Positions 19,532 to 27,541 of a DNA stretch of 64,000 bases are shown piece by piece; the first letter of the stretch is position 1; every line of letters starts with the position of its first letter. The notes beneath the pieces were generated by a model. That model saw only the letters and a program-made list of their open reading frames with translations. It had not been told where the DNA came from and did no database searches. Position numbers and translations under genes: made by a program. Source of the DNA: an uncultured Clostridia bacterium (lineage in GTDB: Bacteria > Bacillota > Clostridia > Oscillospirales > Acutalibacteraceae); NCBI GenBank assembly GCA_947627055.1, contig CANQUS010000008.1:1-64000 (forward strand). The letters are read 5' to 3'.

Positions 19532-20151
19532 GCGTACACCTCCTCGATCTTAGTCAGCGCATCCTTGGCAATGATGAGCTTATCTGCGTTGAGAATATCG
19601 TAAACATTTATTGTGTTTACCTGAGCCGTCTTAACTCCGGGGATATTTCTCGCGGACTTGATAACCTTGTCGTTTACTTCAGGGATGACTATGAGTGCTT
19701 TCTTGTCTGCTCCGACTGCCGAAAGGAAAGAAACCATTGTCTTTGTCTTGTACTCATCCGTAGTAATGCTGTCAACAACGATAAGATCCTTGTCGAGAAC
19801 CTTTGATGAGAACGCTGACTTGAGAGCAAGTCTTCTGACCTTTTTGTTTACCGAAAATCTGTAGCTTCTCGGCTTCGGCGCAAATACGATACCGCCGTGT
19901 CTCCACTGCGGAGCACGAGTCGAGCCCTGTCTTGCGTGGCCCGTACGCTTTTGCCTCCAGGGTTTTCTGCCGCCTCCGGAAACCTCCGAGCGAGTCAGAG
20001 CGGACTGTGTGCCCTGACGGTTATTTGCAAGGTAGTTGACTACCATTCTGTGCATTGCCGGCTCGTTCGGCTCTATGCCGAAGATCGCGTCGGAAAGCTC
20101 TACGGAGCCTACCTCCTTGCCGGTCATATCTACAACTGCTAAATTAGGCAC
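19528..20151 (-). CDS. rplD: 50S ribosomal protein L4
   Basis: L4 has a globular domain and a long loop in the exit tunnel, and in several bacteria it represses the S10 operon. The 207 residues contain [21 protein letters not shown] and [17 protein letters not shown]. The start is GTG at 20151, preceded by AAGGAGG. Autoregulation through the leader upstream of rpsJ is possible but unproven. Confidence 0.97.
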   Translation of the reverse strand: MPNLAVVDMTGKEVGSVELSDAIFGIEPNEPAMHRMVVNYLANNRQGTQSALTRSEVSGGGRKPWRQKRTGHARQGSTRAPQWRHGGIVFAPKPRSYRFSVNKKVRRLALKSAFSSKVLDKDLIVVDSITTDEYKTKTMVSFLSAVGADKKALIVIPEVNDKVIKSARNIPGVKTAQVNTINVYDILNADKLIIAKDALTKIEEVYA

Positions 20152-20168
20152 TGTAATTCCTCCTTCCC

Positions 20169-20864
20169 TTACGCCTTGACGCTGTTGCGAATTGTAACGG
20201 TTCCGCCGTTGGGACCCGGAACAGCGCCCTTGATGGCGATAAGGTTGTTTTCAGCGTCTACCTTTACAACCTGTAGGTTTTGAACGGTGACTCTTTCGGC
20301 ACCGAGATGACCTGCCATCTTTTTACCCTTCCAAACTCTTGAAGGTGTTGAGCAGGCGCCCATTGAACCGCCGTGACGGGCAACAGGACCCGAACCGTGT
20401 GATTCCTTCAGTCTCTGGAAGTTCCAACGCTTTATAACGCCTGCGTAGCCTTTACCCTTGCTCTTGCCGGTGACGTCGATCTTGTCGCCCTCGGCAAAAA
20501 CGTCAGCCTTGACTATGTCGCCGACGCTGTAAGCGGAAATATCTTCAACTCTGAACTCTCTGAGAGTTCTTTTCGGTGCTACATCCGCTTTCTTGAAGTG
20601 ACCGAGCATCGGAAGCGTGATATTAACGGGCTGATCCTTGAACTTTTCGCAGCGGACTCTCTTGCCCTTGCCGGTGCCGTTTTGGATCTTGAGCTTAATA
20701 TCACCGAAACCAAGCTGAACAGCTTCGTAGCCGTCGTTTTCAAGTGTCTTTATCTGTGATACGACACAGGGACCCGCTTCGATGACCGTTACAGGAACGA
20801 CGTTACCCTTTTCATCAAAAATCTGCGTCATGCCGATTTTTTTACCGATGATTGCCTTTTGCAT
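20169..20864 (-). CDS. rplC: 50S ribosomal protein L3
   Basis: L3 initiates large-subunit assembly. From the ATG at 20864 the product is 231 residues, starting [20 protein letters not shown], with the Gln-containing segment [33 protein letters not shown] longer frame from 20918 was rejected because AAGGAGG lies just before 20864. The product is a little longer than E. coli L3 (209 residues), with an extra stretch around residues 55-75. Confidence 0.97.
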   Translation of the reverse strand: MQKAIIGKKIGMTQIFDEKGNVVPVTVIEAGPCVVSQIKTLENDGYEAVQLGFGDIKLKIQNGTGKGKRVRCEKFKDQPVNITLPMLGHFKKADVAPKRTLREFRVEDISAYSVGDIVKADVFAEGDKIDVTGKSKGKGYAGVIKRWNFQRLKESHGSGPVARHGGSMGACSTPSRVWKGKKMAGHLGAERVTVQNLQVVKVDAENNLIAIKGAVPGPNGGTVTIRNSVKA

Positions 20865-20953
20865 TTTGTTTCCTCCTTGATAGGTTATTGGTTGGCTCAA
20901 AGCAAAGCTTCTGACCAACTTGACCTCGACCTGCCTGTAGGTTAAAACCGAGA

Positions 20954-21265
20954 TTACAGCTTGATCTCGATCTCAACACCGGCGGGGAGCTCTAATCCCA
21001 TGAGCGCTTCAACAGTTTTGTTTGAAGGTCTGAGAATGTCGATAAGTCTCTTGTGGGTCCTCATCTCGAACTGCTCACGGCTGTCCTTGTCCTTATGAAC
21101 AGCGCGGAGAATCGTTATGACCTGGCGCTCTGTGGGGAGAGGTACGGGACCCGATACCCTTGCGCCTGTACGCTTAGCCGTTGCAACGATCTTTTCAGCA
21201 GACTGATCAACGAGCTGATGGTCGTAACCCTTGATTCTTATCCTGATTTTTTCCTTGACTGCCAC
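20954..21265 (-). CDS. rpsJ: 30S ribosomal protein S10
   Basis: S10 is a small-subunit head protein that also acts as NusE in antitermination. From the GTG at 21265 the product is 103 residues, reading [21 protein letters not shown] and ending in a typical [13 protein letters not shown]. The GTG follows AAGGAGG at 8 bases. An open frame extending to 21343 covers leader sequence and is not S10-like. It is the first gene of the cluster. Confidence 0.96.
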   Translation of the reverse strand: MAVKEKIRIRIKGYDHQLVDQSAEKIVATAKRTGARVSGPVPLPTERQVITILRAVHKDKDSREQFEMRTHKRLIDILRPSNKTVEALMGLELPAGVEIEIKL

Positions 21266-21550
21266 TGTAATCGCCTCCTTATAGTAGTTGGCGGGCGTTC
21301 CCTTCATATTTCTCAACACCCTGCCGGGTGTTTCATTAACCACCTTTAAAAAACCGGACTCGGCAAGCCGAGATCCGGGTGGATAGTCAGAAGAAGGTCA
21401 TAGCAGCTCGGAGACACAGAAACTCAATGTATCTCTTTACTTACTTACTTTATTCTTTCGCCCGGTTTAAAATCGGACATACTCCACGGAAAAACCGACC
21501 ATGTGGTCGCAACCTCCCGCTTCATCGCATATCTGTCGCAGTCACGCTCA
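21266..21550 (-). promoter_or_regulatory. S10 operon leader with three hairpins
   Basis: The leader runs about 280 nt from the predicted promoter to the rpsJ start. In order of transcription it has a short CGACC/GGTCG hairpin followed by TTTTT (about 21490-21509), a terminator-like hairpin with TTTTTT (21347-21378), and an ACACCC/GGGTGT hairpin with a four-base loop (21315-21332). A terminator about 80 nt before the first gene suggests attenuation. Autoregulation by a ribosomal protein such as L4 is a family-based guess. The 127 bases between 21379 and about 21490 show no further strong structure by eye. Confidence 0.6.
21347..21378 (-). terminator. Terminator inside the S10 leader (possible attenuator)
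   Basis: On the minus strand CCGGATCTCGG-cttg-CCGAGTCCGG is a 10-bp stem with one bulged base, followed by TTTTTT. Because it lies downstream of the predicted promoter and upstream of rpsJ, it should stop transcription unless relieved. If the promoter were misplaced, it could instead simply end an upstream transcript. Confidence 0.7.
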
Positions 21551-21582
21551 ATTATAATACCATATACATCCATACAATGCAA
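21551..21582 (-). promoter_or_regulatory. Putative S10 operon promoter
   Basis: On the minus strand TTGCAT (21577-21582) is 17 bases from TATTAT (21554-21559), which overlaps a TATAAT shifted by three bases (21551-21556). Confidence 0.6.
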
Positions 21583-21691
21583 GGTTTTTCTTTGTAGATT
21601 AGGTAGAATTTTTTATATTATTTTTGTGCATATTAACAAATGCGCTTAAAGGGCAGATTTTTTGCAGCGTTCATCTTAACCATGCCGAAAT

Positions 21692-21719
21692 AAAAACAGA
21701 GCGGTCTTCTCAACCGCTC
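21692..21719 (-). terminator. Intrinsic terminator after proS
   Basis: On the minus strand GAGCGGT-tgagaag-ACCGCTC forms a 7-bp G+C-rich stem followed by TGTTTTTAT, about 30 bases past the proS stop codon. Confidence 0.8.
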
Positions 21720-21750
21720 CGCCATTACACATTTTTGCCGCGTCCGACGT

Positions 21751-23190
21751 TTAATACTGCTTTCCCCAGAACACCTGATACTTCGCGGGCTTGCCACAGC
21801 AAACACAGGTGTCAGCAATATGCTCCTCGACAAACGGAATACATCTTGATTTCACACCGCCTGTCTCCTCCTTGAGCTGCTCCTCGCAGGCTGTTTCACC
21901 GCACCACATAGCCTTGATAAAGCCCGGCTTATTTTTTGCCGTATCGAGAAATTCCTCGTGTGTCGTCGCCGTGTAGGTCTTTTCTTCGAGGTTTTTTAGC
22001 GCGCTTGCATACATTGCGTCGTGTATATCCTGTAACGCCTTCGCCACAGCCTCCTCAAGATTCTCGAGTGCGACGACGGTTTTTTCTCTGTTGTCACGTC
22101 TTACAAGAATGCACCGACCGTTTTCTATATCCTTGGGGCCTATCTCTACTCTTACGGGGACACCCTTCATCTCATACTGTGAGAATTTCCAACCGGGGGA
22201 ATTGTCGCTGTCGTCAAGCTTCGTTCTATATGTATCGGAAAGTCTGCCGTAAAGCTCACGCGCCTTATCGAGGACACCCTCCTTGTGCTGTGCTATCGGA
22301 ACGATAACGACCTGTACAGGAGAAATTTTAGGCGGAAGGACAAGACCGTCGTCATCGCCGTGAACCATTATGATAGCGCCGATCATTCTTGTAGAAACAC
22401 CCCATGAGGTCTGATGGGGATATTGCAGGGTATTATCTCTGCCCGTAAACTTAATATCAAAGCTCCTCGCAAAGCCGTCTCCGAAATAGTGTGACGTGCC
22501 TCCCTGAAGAGCGACGCCGTTGTGCATCATAGGCTCAATAGTATATGTTTCGACCGCTCCCGCAAATTTTTCCTTTTCGGTCTTTTTACCGACTACAGCG
22601 GGGATCGCGAGTACATCTCTGTAAAAGTCCTCGTACACCTTGAGCATACGGAGAGTTTCCTCTCTTGCCTCCTCCTCGGTCTCGTGCATCGTGTGTCCCT
22701 CCTGCCAGAGAAACTCCGATGTTCTGAGGAACGGTCTTGTTGTTTTTTCCCAGCGCACGACAGAGCACCACTGATTGTACAGTTTAGGCAAGTCGCGATA
22801 GGAATTGATTATTTTTGCGTAATGCTCACAAAATAGAGTCTCGGATGTCGGACGAACGCATAAACGCTCCGTGAGCTTCTCGTCGCCGCCCTGAGTTACC
22901 CAAGCGACCTCCGGCGCGAAGCCTTCGACGTGATCCTTTTCCTTTTGGAGCAAGCTTTCGGGAATAAACATCGGCATATAAACATTTTCGTGACCCGTTG
23001 CTTTAAAGCGGGCGTCAAGCTCCCTTTGAATATTCTCCCAAATAGCATATCCGTAAGGACGAATGACCATACATCCCTTAACGCCCGAATAGTCAACTAG
23101 CTCAGCCTTTTTTACTATATCGGTATACCATCTCGAGAAATCCTCATCTCTTGAGGTTATAGCCTCAACCATTTTCTTTTGATTAGCCAT
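21751..23190 (-). CDS. proS: Prolyl-tRNA synthetase, short archaeal/eukaryote-like form
   Basis: The enzyme charges tRNA-Pro. The 479 residues fit the shorter form without the bacterial editing insertion. Class II motifs are visible: [17 protein letters not shown] near the N-terminus, motif 2 with [27 protein letters not shown], and motif 3 [17 protein letters not shown] leading into the anticodon-binding domain. The C-terminus holds [10 protein letters not shown] and [18 protein letters not shown], the zinc-binding-like end of this subfamily. The ATG at 23190 follows AAAGGA. Confidence 0.96.
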   Translation of the reverse strand: MANQKKMVEAITSRDEDFSRWYTDIVKKAELVDYSGVKGCMVIRPYGYAIWENIQRELDARFKATGHENVYMPMFIPESLLQKEKDHVEGFAPEVAWVTQGGDEKLTERLCVRPTSETLFCEHYAKIINSYRDLPKLYNQWCSVVRWEKTTRPFLRTSEFLWQEGHTMHETEEEAREETLRMLKVYEDFYRDVLAIPAVVGKKTEKEKFAGAVETYTIEPMMHNGVALQGGTSHYFGDGFARSFDIKFTGRDNTLQYPHQTSWGVSTRMIGAIIMVHGDDDGLVLPPKISPVQVVIVPIAQHKEGVLDKARELYGRLSDTYRTKLDDSDNSPGWKFSQYEMKGVPVRVEIGPKDIENGRCILVRRDNREKTVVALENLEEAVAKALQDIHDAMYASALKNLEEKTYTATTHEEFLDTAKNKPGFIKAMWCGETACEEQLKEETGGVKSRCIPFVEEHIADTCVCCGKPAKYQVFWGKQY

Positions 23191-23249
23191 ATTAAAAATC
23201 CTTTCGGTATTTTATTTGCCAATGGCAGTGCAAGCTGCCGTACCTGACT

Positions 23250-23278
23250 ATTATATATTTAATTCGTGCGATTTTCAA
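23250..23278 (-). promoter_or_regulatory. proS promoter
   Basis: On the minus strand TTGAAA (23273-23278) and TATAAT (23250-23255) are 17 bases apart. A GGCAG/CTGCC hairpin (23224-23239) falls in the 5' leader. No T-box elements were seen. Confidence 0.7.
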
Positions 23279-23285
23279 CTGTTTC

Positions 23286-24053
23286 CTAAAAAATCGCTTT
23301 TAAACCCGACAGATCCTTTATGACTTCTCCCGCTATGATCAGTCCGACAACGGACGGAACGAAAGCATTGCTGCCGGGTATCTGCCGTCTTTCTGTACAT
23401 TTTCGTGCAGTTCCGGGAGGACATACACAATTTTTTCGACAGCTTATCGACATATCCCCCACAGGAGTTATCGGTTTTTCCTTGGAATAAACAACCTTTA
23501 GCCCTTTGACACCCCTCTTGCGAAGCTCTGTTCTCATCACCCTCGCGAGAGGACAAACGGAAGTCTTATAAATATCCGCGACCTCAAACGCCGTCGGGTC
23601 TATCTTATTGCCCGCTCCCATAGAGGAGATTATCGGAACATTCGCTTCTTCTGCTCTCACAGCAAGCTCTATCTTCCCCGTTACGGTGTCTATAGCGTCG
23701 ACCACATAATCATATTGGGTGAAATCAAATTCACCGCTCGTTTCCGGAGTGAAAAACATCCTGTGCTTATTGACGACGGCATCAGGATTTATATCCCTTA
23801 TACGTTCCTCGGCAACATCGACCTTGTACTTTCCTATTGTGCTTGTTGTAGCGTAGATCTGGCGGTTTATATTTGTCAGGCACACCTTGTCATCATCGAT
23901 AATATCTATCGTTCCTATACCGCTCCTGACAAGAGCCTCAACGGTATATCCGCCAACTCCGCCTATCCCGAAAACAGCGACACGGCTTTTTTCAAGTCTT
24001 TCCATAGCGTCCTCACCGAACAGAATCTGAGTTCTTGAAAATCGTCCCAACAT
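23286..24053 (-). CDS. tcdA: tRNA threonylcarbamoyladenosine dehydratase (ThiF/MoeB family)
   Basis: The family uses ATP to cyclise t6A37 in tRNA to ct6A. The 255 residues have the adenylating Rossmann fold: VAVFGIGGVGGYTVEALVRSGIG near residue 25, DDDKVCLTNINRQ for ATP contacts, and DYVVDAIDTVTGKIEL. Cysteines in CPLARVM and CRKNCVCPPGT resemble those of TcdA/CsdL proteins. E1-like enzymes with other roles exist, but the N-terminal RFSRTQILFGEDAMERL is typical of TcdA. It starts one base after the preceding small gene. Confidence 0.88.
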   Translation of the reverse strand: MLGRFSRTQILFGEDAMERLEKSRVAVFGIGGVGGYTVEALVRSGIGTIDIIDDDKVCLTNINRQIYATTSTIGKYKVDVAEERIRDINPDAVVNKHRMFFTPETSGEFDFTQYDYVVDAIDTVTGKIELAVRAEEANVPIISSMGAGNKIDPTAFEVADIYKTSVCPLARVMRTELRKRGVKGLKVVYSKEKPITPVGDMSISCRKNCVCPPGTARKCTERRQIPGSNAFVPSVVGLIIAGEVIKDLSGLKAIF

Positions 24054-24054
24054 A

Positions 24055-24273
24055 TTATCTCTCCACTACTTTAAATGTCATATTATCATCTGAAAAAATC
24101 ACTTTCATATCGTCCTTTGCAAAATAATCCTTGAGAGCCTGCTTTGCCTCTTCATTCGGCTCGTCAAGGTTAAAATACTGACCGCCGCAGGAATCATGAA
24201 AATGAACATACACAGAAAGCTTTTCATCCATGTACTTTTTAAGTTTAAGTACATCATCATAAGTAAAGGGCAT
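24055..24273 (-). CDS. Small conserved-looking protein of unknown function
   Basis: I do not recognise this 72-residue protein (MPFTYDDVLKLKKYMDEKLS). It is acidic and predicted to be mixed alpha/beta, with a HDSCGGQYF segment at about 27-35 holding the only cysteine. The ATG at 24273 follows TTGGAGG; a longer frame to 24303 has no better site. It ends one base before tcdA, so the two are probably co-transcribed. Confidence 0.75.
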   Translation of the reverse strand: MPFTYDDVLKLKKYMDEKLSVYVHFHDSCGGQYFNLDEPNEEAKQALKDYFAKDDMKVIFSDDNMTFKVVER

Positions 24274-24302
24274 GAGCTTACCTCCAATGTTATTATGAAA
24301 CA

Positions 24303-24329
24303 ATAGGGCTGATTTTCCATCAACCCTAT
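24303..24329 (-). terminator. Weak terminator-like hairpin after the chorismate mutase gene
   Basis: On the minus strand ATAGGGTTGAT/ATCAGCCCTAT forms an 11-bp stem with one G-U pair, but only TGTTT follows. It may reduce rather than stop read-through into the downstream small gene. Confidence 0.45.
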
Positions 24330-24336
24330 GACACGA

Positions 24337-24621
24337 TCATTGCTTATTAAATTCTTTCATTTCCATTTTGACAAACCGTGAGATCATCTCCCGATAAAGC
24401 GCTTCAACCATATCGGCGTTTGCTCCGTATTCCTGAGCTTTTGCGCGTACCGAGGCAATTACCCTTTCTACTCTGTCGGGTGCTTTGACACCGTCCTCAC
24501 TCTTTTTGAATGAAGCCGCCTGTGTGACATAAGCGCCCCTTTCGGCAATCAGCCTGATAATTTCATTATCTATCCTGTCGATATTCTCACGAACCTCTTC
24601 TAAGCTTTTGCAAAGCATCAT
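24337..24621 (-). CDS. Chorismate mutase, AroQ (type II) family
   Basis: The fold converts chorismate to prephenate for Phe and Tyr synthesis. The 94 residues match the all-helical AroQ class: VRENIDRIDNEIIRLIAERGAYV holds the first Arg and the following core, KAPDRVERVIASVRAKA matches the second helix, and EALYREMISRFVKME the third. The ATG overlaps the upstream trans-sulfuration gene stop by four bases (ATGA), so they are translated together. The pairing with a PLP enzyme is unusual. A related isochorismate-pyruvate lyase (PchB-like) activity cannot be excluded. Confidence 0.85.
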   Translation of the reverse strand: MMLCKSLEEVRENIDRIDNEIIRLIAERGAYVTQAASFKKSEDGVKAPDRVERVIASVRAKAQEYGANADMVEALYREMISRFVKMEMKEFNKQ

Positions 24622-25817
24622 ACTGTCCCTTTCAAGATTCCCGACTTGCGTAGAGCCTGGTCGAGATCGGCAATAATATCCTCCGCATCCTCAAGACCTA
24701 CCGAAAAGCGCATAAATCCGTTGTGGAACTCCTCAGGGAAAAGATACTGCCTCTCGTCATCCTCACCGAGGAATACGATAAGGCTTCCCTCATGTCCGAG
24801 TGAAACAGCGGAAACTATCATCTTCAATTCACTGATAAATTTATTTATCGTATCATGGTCGGCTTTAAGTCCGAATGAGAATACGCCGCCAAAGCCCTCG
24901 GTCATCTGCTTTTTGGCAAGCTCATGGTACTTGCTGCTTTTCAGTCCGGGATAAGCGACAAAGCTCGTACAGGGCAGTGACTCAAGATACTCCGCGACAG
25001 CCTGAGCGTTCTCGTTATGCTTTTTCATTCTGAGCGGAAGCGTAACAGAACCGCGCATGATGAGCCAAGCGTTCATCGGGCTTATAGTCGCGCCGAGATT
25101 TACCTGAGACTGCGCCCTTACTATATCAAGATATTCCTTTTTGCCGATAATTGCTCCTCCCATTGCGTCTCCGTGACCGTTGATATACTTTGTCAGACTT
25201 TCGATCGTAAAATCAGCCCCATGCTCTATCGGACGCTGATTATACGGTGAAGCAAACGTATTGTCAACGGACAAAAGCGCGCCGTTATCATGAGCTATCT
25301 TAGCGACAGCCTCAATATCGGTAACGTTAAGCGTGGGATTTCCGGGAGTTTCAATATGTATGAGCTTTGTGTTAGGACGAACAGCCGCCTTGACCGCTTC
25401 AAGATCCGTCGTATCGACTATCGTTGTTTCTACGTTAAACTTGTTGTTAAAAAGCTCGTTCAAAAGTCGATATACGGCTATATATGTAACACTTGAAAAT
25501 ATCACATGGTCGCCGCTTTTAAGAAGCGCAAAGAAAAGTCCCGACAGCGCCGCAACGCCGCTCGCAAGGACCACACAGTCCTCGCCGCCCTCAAGAGAGG
25601 CGAGCTTTTCCTGAAGATAGCCCTGGTTAGCTCCGCCGTTTCTCGTGTAAATATTCACGTCGGCGTCGCTCCAATTCAGAGTTGTCGCATCATATGGCAA
25701 AACATAGCTGTTTGCCATTGTGATAGCGTGCTTTATCGCGCCCGTATCCTTATCAATTCCGTTTCCGTCATGTACCGCGCGTGTAGCAAAGCCCTTTTGT
25801 TTTTTTGTTTCACTCAT
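24618..25817 (-). CDS. PLP-dependent trans-sulfuration enzyme (Cys/Met metabolism family)
   Basis: This family includes cystathionine gamma-synthase, cystathionine lyases, methionine gamma-lyase and O-acetylhomoserine sulfhydrylase. The 399 residues show the cofactor-contact YTRNGGANQGYLQEKLASLEGG-type region, VDNTFASPYNQRP, and the PLP lysine in ESLTKYINGHGDAMGG (about residue 209). C-terminal FLGEDDERQYLFPEEFHNGFMRFSVGLED matches the SVGLE signature. The usual SHPS-type substrate loop differs, so the exact reaction is not assigned. The ATG at 25817 follows GGAGGG. Confidence 0.88.
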   Translation of the reverse strand: MSETKKQKGFATRAVHDGNGIDKDTGAIKHAITMANSYVLPYDATTLNWSDADVNIYTRNGGANQGYLQEKLASLEGGEDCVVLASGVAALSGLFFALLKSGDHVIFSSVTYIAVYRLLNELFNNKFNVETTIVDTTDLEAVKAAVRPNTKLIHIETPGNPTLNVTDIEAVAKIAHDNGALLSVDNTFASPYNQRPIEHGADFTIESLTKYINGHGDAMGGAIIGKKEYLDIVRAQSQVNLGATISPMNAWLIMRGSVTLPLRMKKHNENAQAVAEYLESLPCTSFVAYPGLKSSKYHELAKKQMTEGFGGVFSFGLKADHDTINKFISELKMIVSAVSLGHEGSLIVFLGEDDERQYLFPEEFHNGFMRFSVGLEDAEDIIADLDQALRKSGILKGTV

Positions 25818-25856
25818 GATTTATTATCCCTCCGTAAAATAAACGATCACATTATT

Positions 25857-25885
25857 AAAATACCCTTTTACTTATAATATGTCAA
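25857..25885 (-). promoter_or_regulatory. Promoter of the trans-sulfuration/chorismate mutase operon
   Basis: On the minus strand TTGACA (25880-25885) and TATTTT (25857-25862) are 17 bases apart, about 40 bases before the start codon. Confidence 0.65.
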
Positions 25886-25915
25886 TTAGTTTTTAAATTC
25901 TATTGCTTTACGCTC

Positions 25916-26488
25916 TCAGACTTTCCTGTATTTTTCCGCGCCTGTTTTATAAACGTCACGTCCCATTGAATCGACCGCGACCACAGCGGGGAAGTCCTCT
26001 ATCTCAAAGCGATATACAGCCTCGGTCCCCAGATCCTCATACGCGAGGATCTCACTGCTCCTTATACTCCTTGAAATAAGCGCCGCCGCGCCTCCTATCG
26101 CCGCGAAATAAACGGCTCCGTTGCGTACTATCGCGTCAATAACAGGCTGCGTCCGCGCACCCTTGCCTATCATCGCCTTTAATCCCAAATCAAGCAGAGC
26201 GGGAGAATACTTATCCATACGATAGCTTGAGGTGGGACCCGCAGGTCCTACCGCATGACCGGGCTTTGCGGGAGCGGGGCCTACATAATATATGACCTCG
26301 TCCTTTATATTGACAGGCAGTTCCTTGCCGCCGTTGATAAGCTCATAAAGCCTCTTGTGCGCCGCGTCGCGCCCCGTTATTATGCTTCCGGTAATAAGCA
26401 CGCTGTCGCCGGCATGAAGTTCGCTTATATCCTCGTCGGTAAGCGGGAGAGTTATCCTGATTTTTCCGTCAATTGCCCTCGTTATCAT
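25916..26488 (-). CDS. Class I fumarate hydratase, beta subunit
   Basis: With the alpha subunit it forms the Fe-S fumarase that interconverts fumarate and malate. From the ATG at 26488 the product is 190 residues with LHAGDSVLITGSIITGRDAAHKRL and GPTSSYRMDKYSPALL, as in FumB/TtdB-type subunits. The start is fixed by a four-base overlap with the alpha stop (ATGA) and AAGGAGG seven bases upstream. L(+)-tartrate dehydratase is a close relative and cannot be fully excluded. Confidence 0.92.
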   Translation of the reverse strand: MITRAIDGKIRITLPLTDEDISELHAGDSVLITGSIITGRDAAHKRLYELINGGKELPVNIKDEVIYYVGPAPAKPGHAVGPAGPTSSYRMDKYSPALLDLGLKAMIGKGARTQPVIDAIVRNGAVYFAAIGGAAALISRSIRSSEILAYEDLGTEAVYRFEIEDFPAVVAVDSMGRDVYKTGAEKYRKV

Positions 26489-27333
26489 ATGACCGCCTCC
26501 TTGTGTCTCGCCGCATGGCAGCATATATTCACAGCGACAGGCATTCCCGCGATATGTGTCGGGAATGTTTCTATGTTGACTCCCAATGCCGTTGTACTTC
26601 CTCCAAGTCCCGCCGGTCCGAAGCCCATTTTATTGATCTCCCGCAAAAGCTCATTCTCAAGCTCCGCGTACCGAGGATCACCGTTTTTTCTGTCTATAGG
26701 ACGCAAAGTCGCTTTTTTCGCAAGTTGCGCCGCTTTCTCAAATGTTCCGCCGATGCCTATTCCGACAACTATCGGAGGACAGGGGTTAGAACCCGCATAA
26801 CGGACAGTATTAAGCACAAATTCTTTAACACCCTCTATGCCTGCCGACGGTGTAAGCATTTTTATCGCAGACATATTCTCGCTTCCAAATCCCTTGCATC
26901 CCGCAAGTATTTTTATCCTGTCGCCCTCTACAATATCTGTATAAATTATCGCGGGGGTGTTGTCCTTGGTATTTACCCTGTCGAAAACAGGATCAGATAC
27001 GACAGATTTACGTAGATACCCGCCTATGTACGCGCGGCGCACGCCCTCCTCGACAGCCTCCTTAAAGCTGCCGTCAATAACGACGCGCTCACCGTATTCA
27101 ACGAACAGAACAGCCATTCCCGTATCCTGACAGATAGGCACCTGTTCCTCGGCGGCAATATTATTATTCTCGATAAGTTGGGCCAGCACCGCCCTGCCTA
27201 CGGGAGACTCCTCGCGGTTTCGTGAATCGCCGAGCGCTTTTTTTATATCCTCTCCGATACAATAATTAAGCTCCTTGTAGAGCCTTTCCACAGTATCGGT
27301 GACAGTTTCCGCTCTAATAGTCCTTATTTCCAT
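26485..27333 (-). CDS. Class I fumarate hydratase, alpha subunit
   Basis: This subunit carries the oxygen-sensitive [4Fe-4S] cluster. The 282 residues include three candidate ligands: C68 in VPICQDTG, C146 in AGCKGFGSEN and C185 in SNPCPPIVVG. The tail GLGGSTTALGVNIETFPTHIAG is typical. The ATG at 27333 follows TAGGAGC. A strong promoter lies upstream. An anaerobic lifestyle fits this oxygen-labile enzyme type. Confidence 0.93.
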   Translation of the reverse strand: MEIRTIRAETVTDTVERLYKELNYCIGEDIKKALGDSRNREESPVGRAVLAQLIENNNIAAEEQVPICQDTGMAVLFVEYGERVVIDGSFKEAVEEGVRRAYIGGYLRKSVVSDPVFDRVNTKDNTPAIIYTDIVEGDRIKILAGCKGFGSENMSAIKMLTPSAGIEGVKEFVLNTVRYAGSNPCPPIVVGIGIGGTFEKAAQLAKKATLRPIDRKNGDPRYAELENELLREINKMGFGPAGLGGSTTALGVNIETFPTHIAGMPVAVNICCHAARHKEAVI

Positions 27334-27380
27334 TTCGGAAGCTCCTAACCTTTAAAAATCAATATGTTTCAACATTTTCT

Positions 27381-27409
27381 ATTATACAGGATTATTTTAC
27401 AATTTTCAA
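27381..27409 (-). promoter_or_regulatory. Fumarase operon promoter
   Basis: On the minus strand TTGAAA (27404-27409) and TATAAT (27381-27386) are 17 bases apart. Confidence 0.75.
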
Positions 27410-27474
27410 TCATGTTAAACTGATATAGAGCATTCGGCTTAAAACATTTTATGAACTGTTTATGAACTTAACTC

Positions 27475-27503
27475 TTGACACGCAAACTTAGGCACTATAA
27501 AAT
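27475..27503 (+). promoter_or_regulatory. Promoter of the zinc-ribbon/TPR-like gene
   Basis: TTGACA (27475-27480) and TAAAAT (27498-27503) are 17 bases apart. It diverges from the fumarase promoter, with about 65 bases between the two -35 boxes. Confidence 0.7.
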
Positions 27504-27541
27504 AAAATTATGTATAATATTATAAGAAAGGAGGCACTTTT

